Positions 1 through 5,487 are shown, counted from the stretch's first letter. The stretch: 5,487 nt of DNA from Chitinophagaceae bacterium (GCA_025362915.1 JANYEU010000033.1:1-5487), one strand, 5' to 3'. A program made the numbers and translations. The notes: generated by a model not told the origin, from the sequence alone.

Positions 1-369
1 CCCAAAGAAATCGTAAGTCTCTCTTTCCATCCAATTAGCCGCTTCAAATAATTTACAAGCAGTGAATATGTCTGGTGTATTTATATCAGTAAATACTTTA
101 AACCTTAATCTTATATTATCTACCAGATTATGCATGTGATATACAACCGCTAGTTCTCTTCCTACTTGATGAGGATAATGCACCGCCGTTAAATCTGTCA
201 TGAATTGAAACTGCAATGTTGGTTCGTCATACAAAAATTGCAACACTTTTAAATTCAAATCCTTTACGGCTTCGAATGAAAGCATATCATAAGTCACTTC
301 GAAATTGGTTACTTGTACACCAAATTTCGCTGTAAGCTTTTCCTGTATATATGAATTAGTTATTGCCAT
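1..369 (-). CDS. nuoC: NADH-quinone oxidoreductase subunit C (partial, 3' end beyond window)
   Basis: This is the 30-kDa-type subunit of respiratory complex I, part of the hydrophilic arm that joins the NADH-oxidising module to the membrane. My translation from the ATG at 369-367 gives 123 residues, starting MAITNSYIQEKL and open to the window edge. The visible end carries the family signature: FKVFTDINTP, then ANWMERETYDFFG at residues 111-123, matching the known ERExYDxxG motif that packs against NuoD and NuoB. A usual NuoC is about 160-170 residues, so roughly the last quarter is missing here; whether it is fused to NuoD cannot be seen. The start lies one base after the nuoB stop codon, so the two genes are probably translationally coupled. 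No frameshift is visible. Identity is secure from motif and gene order. Confidence 0.95.
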   Translation of the reverse strand, partial: MAITNSYIQEKLTAKFGVQVTNFEVTYDMLSFEAVKDLNLKVLQFLYDEPTLQFQFMTDLTAVHYPHQVGRELAVVYHMHNLVDNIRLRFKVFTDINTPDIFTACKLFEAANWMERETYDFFG

Positions 370-370
370 T

Positions 371-952
371 TTATTCTATTCCGTAGCTGTTTAATAAAGC
401 CTTGTATTGGTCTCCGTTTCTTCTCCTCACACTTTCTTGTCCCACTAAATCCTGTATCCTCATAAACCCATCAATAATTGCTTCTGGTCTTGGAGGGCAT
501 CCTGGCACATATACATCCACTGGTATCACTTGGTCAATACCTTGCAAAACGCTGTAAGTATCAAAAATTCCACCGCTACTTGCACAAGCCCCTACTGCTA
601 TTACCCAACGAGGTTCTGCCATTTGTAAATAAACCTGACGCAAAACTGGTCCCATCTTTTTGGAGATAGTACCCATCACCATCAACAAATCGCACTGACG
701 AGGAGAGAACCCTACTCTTTCAGCTCCAAACCTTGATAAGTCGTAATGAGAAGCCATTGTTGCCATAAATTCAATTCCACAACAAGAAGTTGCGAAAGGC
801 AAAGGCCATAAAGAGTTTTTACGTGCCAACCCTACTACATCGCTCATTTTTGTGGCAAAGAAACCTTCACCACCAAAACCTGGAGGAGGTGCACCAATTG
901 CTTCTGCAATATTCGCTGTTTTCGCATTGATATTAAAACGTACTGGACGCAT
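371..952 (-). CDS. nuoB: NADH-quinone oxidoreductase subunit B
   Basis: NuoB (PSST-type) holds the terminal iron-sulfur cluster N2, which passes electrons to quinone at the junction of the peripheral and membrane arms of complex I. The 193-residue product has all four expected cluster ligands: adjacent Cys57-Cys58 in ATSCCGIEFMA, Cys123 in GACASSGG and Cys152 in VPGCPPRPEA. Quinone-pocket and interface segments such as SRFGAERVGFSPRQ (residues 73-86) are also intact. Length is normal for the family. It starts 65 bases after nuoA and ends one base before nuoC, giving the usual A-B-C order. The nuoA-nuoB gap is very AT-rich, with no obvious Shine-Dalgarno sequence, terminator or promoter, so co-transcription with nuoA is likely. 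Confidence 0.97.
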   Translation of the reverse strand: MRPVRFNINAKTANIAEAIGAPPPGFGGEGFFATKMSDVVGLARKNSLWPLPFATSCCGIEFMATMASHYDLSRFGAERVGFSPRQCDLLMVMGTISKKMGPVLRQVYLQMAEPRWVIAVGACASSGGIFDTYSVLQGIDQVIPVDVYVPGCPPRPEAIIDGFMRIQDLVGQESVRRRNGDQYKALLNSYGIE

Positions 953-1017
953 AAATTATATTTTTTAGATTTAATTGATTAATATTATTTAACCCAATCC
1001 AATCTTAAATTGTTATG

Positions 1018-1416
1018 TTAATCTTCCCAAGTTAAAGCCCCTTTCTTAATAATGTATATAAAGCCTATCAAGAAAAATCCCACAAACATCAGTACCTCTA
1101 CAAAACCTGCCCATCCCAAACTCCTAAAGTTTACTGCATAAGGATAAAAGAATATTACCTCCACATCAAACAAAACAAAGAGGATTGCCACCAAAAAATA
1201 CTTGATTGCCATTGGTTGTCTCGCATCTCCGTGTGTTGGGATACCACTCGTAAAAGTTTCTAACTTATCCTTTGTTTGTCTTTTTGGTCCTACCAGTGCA
1301 GACATTCCAATCATGGTGGCAACAAAACCTGCTGCAAACATTAATTGTATGCCGATAGGAAGATAACTGGCTGCCGAAGTGTCCTTAACATCTAGTAATA
1401 GGTTTAGCCAAGTCAT
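1018..1416 (-). CDS. nuoA: NADH-quinone oxidoreductase subunit A
   Basis: NuoA is a small membrane-arm subunit of complex I lying near the quinone site. The protein has three predicted membrane helices at about residues 19-42, 71-95 and 103-123. Between helices 1 and 2 sits the conserved loop ETFTSGIPTHGDAR, followed by YFLVAILFVLFDVEVIFFYP, which contains the conserved acidic pair Asp84 and Glu86. It ends in KKGALTWED, a typical NuoA tail. I start it at the ATG at 1416-1414 (MTWLNLLL, 132 residues). An upstream in-frame TTG at 1440-1438 would add eight residues, but it falls inside the best -7 promoter element, so it is unlikely to be in the mRNA. This is the first gene of the nuo operon and is preceded by its own promoter and an upstream terminator. 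Confidence 0.95.
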   Translation of the reverse strand: MTWLNLLLDVKDTSAASYLPIGIQLMFAAGFVATMIGMSALVGPKRQTKDKLETFTSGIPTHGDARQPMAIKYFLVAILFVLFDVEVIFFYPYAVNFRSLGWAGFVEVLMFVGFFLIGFIYIIKKGALTWED

Positions 1417-1437
1417 AATGAAAACGTTTGAATTGCG

Positions 1438-1468
1438 CAAAAATAAGGTTACGAGGGATATAAACTAA
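1438..1468 (-). promoter_or_regulatory. Predicted Bacteroidota-type promoter of the nuo operon
   Basis: On the minus strand, positions 1445-1438 read TATTTTTG, an exact match to the Bacteroidota -7 consensus TAnnTTTG. Nineteen bases upstream, positions 1468-1465 read TTAG, a one-mismatch version of the -33 TTTG element. Transcription would begin near 1431-1433, leaving a leader of about 15 bases before the nuoA ATG at 1416. The position just downstream of a terminator fits an independent nuo promoter. The -33 match is weak, so this is a prediction only. Confidence 0.5.
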
Positions 1469-1496
1469 AAAACCCTCCGTTAAAGAAGGGTTTTTT
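1467..1496 (-). terminator. Intrinsic terminator after the TPR gene
   Basis: Six A, then CCCT at 1473-1476, pair with AGGG at 1487-1490 followed by six T, giving a 10-bp stem and a 10-base loop. The hairpin begins only 7 bases past the TPR stop codon. On the minus strand it ends in a T run, so it should stop transcription before it reaches nuoA. Because both sides are A/T tracts, it could also work on the plus strand. Confidence 0.82.
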
Positions 1497-1503
1497 GTAA
1501 AAT

Positions 1504-3246
1504 TTATTTTTGAGGCTTGGAACTGGTTCCAGATTTCCCACCTGCGGGCTTAGATAATGATTTTTGCAATACTTCTTTAATATGTACTGCAAATTTATTT
1601 TGCTCAGAGGTAGCATCTGGATAAAGTGCTATTATTTTCTCACAAGCATCAATTGCTTTTGGTACATCTTTTTGCACATCATTATAATAACCCATCATGT
1701 AACATAGGTTTGAATACAATAGACTTTTATTTCTATCAATAGTCTTTTTGTTAGCAACAGTATCTTTTGCCAATGAATCATTTTGTGCCATCAAAAAGTT
1801 ATTCTGCTGAATCATTGGTTCTATTGCAGTACCCAATGTAGCACTGCTATCAATTCCTTTTGCTGCTTTTACATTAAAATAATACCCTTGAGGTTTATCT
1901 GGGAATGATGCAATGTAGTTTTTAGCTATTTCCATTGTTGCCGCATAATCTTTTCCTGAAAGTGCGGTATTTGCCATTTTATAATAATCGGCCTCACCCA
2001 TTGTTCCGCCCTTTAATGTCACCGCCTTTTGCAACCATTTTATTTGCTCACCGTATTGTTTTGTCTTACCATATATATCAGCGGCTTGGTTACTATACTT
2101 TACTTTGTTGGCTACACTGGTATCGGCATCTATTGCTTTTTGTATGTAACCAACTGCCTGCGCTTCTGAACCAGATGTTTTAGAATAAATGGTGATGGCA
2201 ATATCATAATCAGCACTGGTTATCTTGCTGGCAGGGGCATTGGCAAAGTATTTATCTATATAAATTTTTGCATTGGTAGAGTCTCCTAGCCTATCATAGT
2301 TGTAGGCAAACAATAAATTGTTACGGAAGTAGCTTTTACATTCTCCAGCATCCAAGGCTTTGGTTTTATCTAAGCTTTCTTGGTATTTACCTTGTCTGAA
2401 TAAATAATCTGCAAAGAAGAAGTCTGTTTCACAAGACTTATCTGCATATTGGATATACTTTTCAATGTACTCCTTTGCCATATTGATGTCCCTGTAAGCA
2501 TAATAGTCATACCATGAAAGATATACTGGAGGGAAAGCAGGGTCTGCAGCAATGGCAGCATTGTAATATTGTTCGAACAACTCTTTGTTGCCCTGACTTT
2601 GGTATATCCTACCTATCCTGTAAGAAGGCAAAGGATTTTTTGGTTCCCTTGTATTAGCATCCATGTATGCTTTTACGGCATCTCCGCCTTCATCCGCACC
2701 CATTTTTAAGTAACAGATACCCATATTAATCATTATATCCGCAGATTTTGCATCCAACCCTGCTGCTTCTTTCAGTTTATCTATTGCATAAGTGGGATCT
2801 CCTTTCTTGGAACCTCCATCAGCATTTGCCCTACCAATGGCATCCAATATATCAGAATAAACCTTTGTTTTTTTCTTGCCCTTAATATCCTTCGCCATGG
2901 TAATTGCCTGCTCAAACTTTTGCTTGGCAGAGTTGATGTCGCCACCTTCCATAATTTCTACATGACCCATTCCAACCAATATGTAAGGATCGTTTACACC
3001 ATCTTGCAATGCTTTTTGATACAAAGCCTTTGCACCGGCATAATCATCAAAGGCTAAAAATGCCTGACCATACCAATAAATGTTTTCTGCATTTTTGGCA
3101 TCGGCATCATACAACTTCTTGAAAATATCTTTTGCCGATTGATTCTTCTGATAATTCAACATTTTTATTCCATCGTCCAAGCCCTGCGCCATCGCAAAGG
3201 TTGTTACTAATAAAGCCATGATGAATAGCGAAAACAGTTTTTTCAT
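1504..3246 (-). CDS. Exported tetratricopeptide-repeat protein
   Basis: This 580-residue protein is probably periplasmic or envelope-associated. It opens with a classic signal peptide: MKK, a hydrophobic core at residues 4-17, and a likely signal peptidase I site AMA|QG after residue 20. The mature part is mostly helical TPR-like repeats. The clearest are at residues 54-82 (NIYWYGQAFLAFDDYAGAKA), 86-115, 150-200, 205-236, 272-300, 306-334, 364-378, 400-412, 418-446 and 504-542. Many show the small-residue/aromatic spacing and the closing -DP- or -yPD- turns of TPRs. The C-terminus (about 563-580) is a Gly/Ser/Lys/Pro-rich tail. It follows the PstS-like lipoprotein gene by 157 bases and is closed by a terminator, so it is the last gene of its unit or has its own promoter. 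TPRs suggest a protein-binding scaffold; no catalytic domain is visible. The precise role is unknown. Confidence 0.88.
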   Translation of the reverse strand: MKKLFSLFIMALLVTTFAMAQGLDDGIKMLNYQKNQSAKDIFKKLYDADAKNAENIYWYGQAFLAFDDYAGAKALYQKALQDGVNDPYILVGMGHVEIMEGGDINSAKQKFEQAITMAKDIKGKKKTKVYSDILDAIGRANADGGSKKGDPTYAIDKLKEAAGLDAKSADIMINMGICYLKMGADEGGDAVKAYMDANTREPKNPLPSYRIGRIYQSQGNKELFEQYYNAAIAADPAFPPVYLSWYDYYAYRDINMAKEYIEKYIQYADKSCETDFFFADYLFRQGKYQESLDKTKALDAGECKSYFRNNLLFAYNYDRLGDSTNAKIYIDKYFANAPASKITSADYDIAITIYSKTSGSEAQAVGYIQKAIDADTSVANKVKYSNQAADIYGKTKQYGEQIKWLQKAVTLKGGTMGEADYYKMANTALSGKDYAATMEIAKNYIASFPDKPQGYYFNVKAAKGIDSSATLGTAIEPMIQQNNFLMAQNDSLAKDTVANKKTIDRNKSLLYSNLCYMMGYYNDVQKDVPKAIDACEKIIALYPDATSEQNKFAVHIKEVLQKSLSKPAGGKSGTSSKPQK

Positions 3247-3271
3247 TTTTTCTATGTTTTAAAATTTGTAT

Positions 3272-3405
3272 TTAGTCAAAAGTGGAAAGTCAAAGTTGAT
3301 AGTACTATTGTCTATTATTCTTTCCCTTAATTCTAATCTATTTATTATCATTTATCATTTTTCTATTTGCAATACTTTCAACTCTCGACTTTTGACTTTC
3401 AACTC
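3272..3405. repeat. Inverted pair of heptad (7-bp period) arrays between the lipoprotein and TPR genes
   Basis: On the left, AGT triplets recur at 3274, 3281, 3288, 3294 and 3301 (spacing 7, 7, 6, 7). On the right, ACT triplets recur at 3374, 3381, 3388, 3395 and 3402 with a period of exactly 7. The right arm is the imperfect reverse complement of the left (AGTCAAAAGTGGAAAGTCAA against AGTCAAAAGTCGAGAGTTGA), so the two could form a stem of about 30 bp with a 69-base AT-rich loop. The loop also contains a tandem TTATCAT pair at 3345-3358. The right arm overlaps the lipoprotein stop codon. No T-tract terminator is evident. Function unknown. Confidence 0.7.
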
Positions 3406-4336
3406 ACTCCTCTATCTTACTTGTTCTTTTATTAAAATTCAGTACTGCCGGAATCAAGAATGCTCTTCTAAATATCAACTGCCCCCTTTCCATACTCAAG
3501 AAATTTGAGAAGCCCGTACCCAAACCAGTAGCATTTTCTTTTAAAATAAAATACAAAGGGCGAGCCAAGGGATACTGCGCAAAACTTACAGATGCTGCCG
3601 AAGGTTTGGCAAATAAACCCTTTTCTTCGCAACGAACGCACTCTACCATCCCTAATTTTATTTTTTTTAGTAATTCCTGCTGTTTTCTGTCATAATTATC
3701 GCCCACCCAGTTTAATCCTACAAAACCAATCGCATCGCTACGGTTGGTTATGGTGTTTATTACATCCTCGCTACTTTTAGATGCCACCACATTTTTACCA
3801 AATCTTTCACCTTTCAGTATGCTGTCTTGCAGGTATCTCACCGTGCTTGTGGCGTTCCTTCCATCCATTACCGCTATCAAATTTTCCTTTCCGCTGAGTA
3901 TATCGTGCAATCTGCTGATAGTAAAAACACTGTCTTTGCAGTTTTGGTTCACAATAATAGCCACGGCATCATACGCAATTAACAAAAATTGTGGTTTATA
4001 TTGAAGTGTTTCCTTATAATAATCAGTCTCCTTTTTGTTCAGTCCTCTCGCCACAATAATCAGCCGTGTGCTATCCTGTTGCAAATCCTTGAAACAATCC
4101 GCTTCCGGTTTGTAAGATGCAATGATGTGTGCATCTGGATAGGTAGATTCGTACACCTTTATCTGCTCGTCTATCACCGGTTTAAAGCTTTCATCCACAC
4201 TTATGTAGATGGTGCCTTGCTGCGGTGTATCGGTTTGCGCCTTAATTTTTTTGTTATTGCAAGACGCTAGTGAGGTAATTGTAAGTATTACCAATAATAT
4301 TTTAAAGTTCCAGTTATGTACAATCTTATCACTCAT
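3404..4336 (-). CDS. PstS-like periplasmic substrate-binding lipoprotein
   Basis: A 310-residue protein resembling the PstS-type branch of periplasmic binding proteins (PBP-like domain). A signal peptide (hydrophobic residues 11-24) ends in the lipobox Leu23-Ala24-Ser25-Cys26, so it should be a lipid-anchored protein outside the inner membrane. Family-like segments in order are ISVDESFKPVIDEQIKVYESTYP (45-67), DAVAIIVN (123-130), LHDILSGK (143-150), AIGFVGLNWVGD (202-213), YPLARPLYFIL (255-265) and the tail GTGFSNFLSMERGQLIFRRA (273-292). Where phosphate binders usually have a Ser-Gly-Thr loop, this protein reads GRNATSTVRY (159-168), so phosphate as the ligand is doubtful. It starts 17 bases after the small membrane-protein gene, and its ATG lies inside a heptad array. 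No PstA, PstB or PstC gene is adjacent. The fold call is fairly sure, the substrate is not. Confidence 0.85.
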   Translation of the reverse strand: MSDKIVHNWNFKILLVILTITSLASCNNKKIKAQTDTPQQGTIYISVDESFKPVIDEQIKVYESTYPDAHIIASYKPEADCFKDLQQDSTRLIIVARGLNKKETDYYKETLQYKPQFLLIAYDAVAIIVNQNCKDSVFTISRLHDILSGKENLIAVMDGRNATSTVRYLQDSILKGERFGKNVVASKSSEDVINTITNRSDAIGFVGLNWVGDNYDRKQQELLKKIKLGMVECVRCEEKGLFAKPSAASVSFAQYPLARPLYFILKENATGLGTGFSNFLSMERGQLIFRRAFLIPAVLNFNKRTSKIEE

Positions 4337-4366
4337 ATCTAATAACTAATATCTCATATTTCATCT
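4332..4366 (-). repeat. Heptad array bridging the stop and start codons of two genes
   Basis: On the minus strand, four contiguous 7-mers read ATATGAG, ATATTAG, TTATTAG and ATATGAG (4359 down to 4332), with weaker units on either side (AGATGAA and TGATAAG). The first unit holds the TGA stop of the small membrane protein (4356-4354). The last holds the ATG start of the lipoprotein (4336-4334). The intercistronic gap therefore consists entirely of this repeat. The unit differs in sequence from the other two arrays but shares the period and the recurrent AG step. Confidence 0.75.
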
Positions 4367-4611
4367 CTAAAGGCTTCCCCTTTTATTCCTCTATATAGCC
4401 TAAAGCCCCCGTATAATAAACTGATACCGCCAAAACCATAGCGCAATAGGCTATCTATCTGCATTACAAATGCTATTTTCAGCCATGTTCCCAGCAATAG
4501 CACTACTGCCACACCTAGTATTACCACAGCCCGGGTAATATCCGCAACTGTTTGCAGCGTTACCCTTTTGCCCCTTTTTTTCCGTCCAAAATTCCTCTCC
4601 TCCATTGCCAT
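4354..4611 (-). CDS. Small two-helix membrane protein of unknown function
   Basis: I do not recognise a characterised family. From the ATG at 4611-4609 the product has 85 residues. A basic N-terminus (RNFGRKKRGKR, residues 6-16) is followed by a hydrophobic helix at about 24-49 (ITRAVVILGVAVVLLLGTWLKIAF) and a second, glycine-rich helix at about 54-73 (LLRYGFGGISLLYGGFRLYRG). A charged tail, KGEAFRDEI, ends it. By the positive-inside rule both ends should be cytoplasmic. A longer frame starts at an ATG at 4671-4669 and adds 20 residues (MMWRCNAQNKK...) that look unlike a conserved N-terminus, and ATG 4605 is another option, so the start is uncertain. The gene lies 17 bases before the lipoprotein gene, which suggests co-transcription. 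Confidence 0.65.
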   Translation of the reverse strand: MAMEERNFGRKKRGKRVTLQTVADITRAVVILGVAVVLLLGTWLKIAFVMQIDSLLRYGFGGISLLYGGFRLYRGIKGEAFRDEI

Positions 4612-4744
4612 ATCTTTCTGAAAGCGGCAATATAGCACTTTCTTATTTTGAGCATTACAGCGCCACATCAAATTATGGTTTATTTAGTTTTTTGATTGAT
4701 AAAAACATAAGATACTTTGATGCACAAATTCCATAAAGGAAAGA

Positions 4745-4862
4745 AAGTTGAAAGTTGAAAGTCGTAAGTCGAAAGTCATAAGTAAAAAAGAGGCTGCCCC
4801 ATTTGGAGTAGCCTCTTTTTTTGATTTTTTACTTTCAACTTTCGACTCTTGACTTACGACTA
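4745..4862. repeat. Inverted heptad arrays framing a terminator
   Basis: The left arm is six consecutive 7-mers from 4745 to 4786: AAGTTGA, AAGTTGA, AAGTCGT, AAGTCGA, AAGTCAT, AAGTAAA. The right arm is five 7-mers from 4828 to 4862 in the opposite orientation: TTTACTT, TCAACTT, TCGACTC, TTGACTT, ACGACTA. The innermost units are exact complements and the outer ones pair with a few mismatches, so a long stem could form around the terminator hairpin at 4784-4822. The arrays resemble the pair at 3272-3405. No function can be read from the sequence. Confidence 0.8.
4784..4822. terminator. Bidirectional intrinsic terminator
   Basis: AAAAAAGAGGCT (4784-4795) pairs with AGCCTCTTTTTT (4810-4821), a perfect 12-bp stem. 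The 14-base loop, GCCCCATTTGGAGT, looks like a partly decayed continuation of the stem (CCCC against GGAG). T tracts follow on either strand. On the minus strand it lies about 46 bases beyond the stop codon at 4869-4871, so it most likely ended the gene now seen only as a remnant, and it separates that gene from the small membrane-protein unit. Confidence 0.88.
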
Positions 4863-4868
4863 ATAGTC

Positions 4869-4998
4869 CTAATCTCCCAGCGATATATTAATTATGTTAT
4901 TCCACACCAAAGGGTCGGTAACGTTAAATGTAAAGTCCCCATTTGCAGTTAATCCTGCAATGGCAGACGTTGCGGTGGTTAAAATTTCATAATTTTTT
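4869..4998 (-). pseudogene. 3' remnant of an unidentified gene cut by an insertion sequence
   Basis: A minus-strand frame is open from an in-frame TAG at 5024-5022 down to a TAG at 4871-4869, without any in-frame ATG. The part left of the probable IS boundary reads KNYEILTTATSAIAGLTANG then DFTFNVTDPLVWNNIINISLGD. It looks like the C-terminus of a real protein: balanced composition, beta-strand-like alternation, and a terminator at the expected distance after the stop. It is too short to identify. I infer that the upstream part was separated by the insertion sequence that starts at about 4999; the exact break could lie anywhere from about 4998 to 5021. Confidence 0.55.
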
Positions 4999-5487
4999 TG
5001 ACCAGTATAATCTTCTGTTGCCTATTTAAACTCATAATTTTTGTTTTATTATCAAATTGTCACTCATACCAATATCTGTCATCTCCTGAAATAGCTTGTC
5101 AGCAAAATGGGCAAAAAATGAGAAGATGGAAACAGAAAAAGTTGGGAATGTATACACGGTCAAGGTTTCAGAAAGTTTTGAATCTGATGGTAAATTAGGC
5201 GTTTATGAACCGAGTTTTCGCAGATGGTTGGTACGAGAATTAGCGGAGGGCAGAATGAGCCCGGGTGAGGCTATCAAACGCTTTAATTTCAATCCAATAT
5301 CTGGGTTTAAGCTGCTGTCAGATTGGCGTAAGAAGTATGCACCCTCGATGGTGTTAGCTTTGGGGGAGATGAATGAAAAAGACAAGTCGGATTTGTTGTT
5401 AACCCAGTCTCGGGTAGCTGCTTTGGAGAAGCAGATTGAGGACTTGCAAATGCAGGTGATTGCACGCGACACGTTGATAGATGTGGC
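4999..5487 (+). mobile_element. Left part of an IS3-like insertion sequence (continues beyond window)
   Basis: The end of the window carries a plus-strand OrfA-type gene in an orientation opposite to all other genes, with distinctly less AT-rich coding sequence. The left boundary is inferred: TGACCAGT at 4999-5006 begins with TG, as IS3-family terminal repeats do, and falls exactly where the neighbouring minus-strand reading frame stops resembling a gene. The leader from about 5000 to 5125 is AT-rich and holds no gene. The right end, the second transposase frame and any target duplication lie outside the window. Confidence 0.55.
5126..5487 (+). CDS. IS3-type transposase OrfA (partial, 3' end beyond window)
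   Basis: The frame opens at ATG 5126-5128 and stays open to the edge, giving 120 full codons. The product starts METEKVGNVYTVKVSE. Residues 31-71 (FRRWLVRELAEGRMSPGEAI onward, to LSDWRKKY) form a helix-turn-helix-type DNA-binding region with the Trp-Arg-Lys-Lys-Tyr end seen in IS3 OrfA proteins. Residues 90-120 form a leucine-zipper-like coiled coil, with hydrophobics at 97, 100, 104, 107, 111 and 118, which in this family mediates oligomerisation. In IS3 elements OrfA is usually followed by an overlapping OrfB with the DDE catalytic domain, made by a -1 frameshift. That part is not in view. The frame has a stop at 5087-5089 and no earlier ATG, which supports this start. No clear ribosome binding site is visible. 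Confidence 0.8.
   Translation, partial: METEKVGNVYTVKVSESFESDGKLGVYEPSFRRWLVRELAEGRMSPGEAIKRFNFNPISGFKLLSDWRKKYAPSMVLALGEMNEKDKSDLLLTQSRVAALEKQIEDLQMQVIARDTLIDV

Noticed and set aside
953..1017. Regulatory element in the nuoA-nuoB gap
   Set aside because: Only AT-rich sequence and a short GATTGGATTGGG repeat are visible; there is no hairpin or promoter match.
1417..1440. TTG start giving a 140-residue NuoA
   Set aside because: The codon lies inside the best -7 promoter element, and the ATG at 1416 gives a normal-length NuoA.
3266..3508. Plus-strand frame of 80 codons across the lipoprotein-TPR gap
   Set aside because: It is made of the heptad repeats and the antisense of the lipoprotein 3' end; the composition is Ile/Leu/Ser/Asn-rich, as expected from AT-rich noncoding DNA.
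4672..4744. Promoter for the three-gene unit (TATGTTTT or ATAATTTG as -7 element)
   Set aside because: Each candidate misses the consensus, and no -33 TTTG lies at the proper 19-21 base spacing, so I did not annotate one, though a promoter is expected here.
4745..4862. Possible CRISPR array
   Set aside because: The repeat unit is only 7 bases, directly tandem, with no spacers of 30-40 bases and no cas genes nearby.
4998..5198. Plus-strand frame of 66 codons
   Set aside because: It covers the AT-rich IS leader and the first part of OrfA in another frame. Its sequence is low in recognisable features.
5203..5472. Minus-strand frame of 89 codons
   Set aside because: It lies wholly opposite the OrfA transposase, which has clear family features; the minus frame has none.

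Overview
The window looks like chromosomal DNA from a Bacteroidota bacterium, most likely of the Chitinophagaceae or a related family. The reasons are an AT-rich composition, genes without clear Shine-Dalgarno sequences, a TAnnTTTG-type -7 promoter element before nuoA, Bacteroidota-style NuoA and NuoB sequences, and a lipoprotein/TPR gene pair of a kind I associate with this phylum. The family-level placement is inference.

Layout. All host genes read on the minus strand, so the biological order runs from right to left. At the right edge (about 4999-5487) lies the left end of an IS3-like insertion sequence with a plus-strand OrfA that runs off the window. Just left of it (4869-4998) is a 3' remnant of a minus-strand gene that seems to have been cut by this element. 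It is followed by a strong bidirectional terminator (4784-4822) framed by two inverted arrays of 7-bp repeats. Next comes a three-gene group: a small two-helix membrane protein (4354-4611), a PstS-like periplasmic-binding lipoprotein (3404-4336) and an exported 580-residue TPR protein (1504-3246). A terminator at 1467-1496 closes that unit. Its promoter-side end touches a predicted promoter for the complex I operon: nuoA (1018-1416), nuoB (371-952) and the first 123 codons of nuoC (1-369, cut by the left edge).

How the genes work together. NuoA, NuoB and NuoC are consecutive subunits of the proton-pumping NADH:quinone oxidoreductase: a membrane arm subunit, the subunit that binds cluster N2, and a subunit of the connecting arm. 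The upstream trio all act at or beyond the inner membrane. The binding lipoprotein and the TPR protein are probably functionally linked, but no transporter permease, ATPase or TonB/ExbBD gene is visible next to them, so the ligand and role are open.

The most unusual signal is a period-7 sequence that recurs in three separate intergenic places (3272-3405, 4332-4366 and 4745-4862). In one of them the array contains both the stop codon of one gene and the start codon of the next. I saw no CRISPR array, tRNA, rRNA or riboswitch, and no clear new defence or biosynthetic system.
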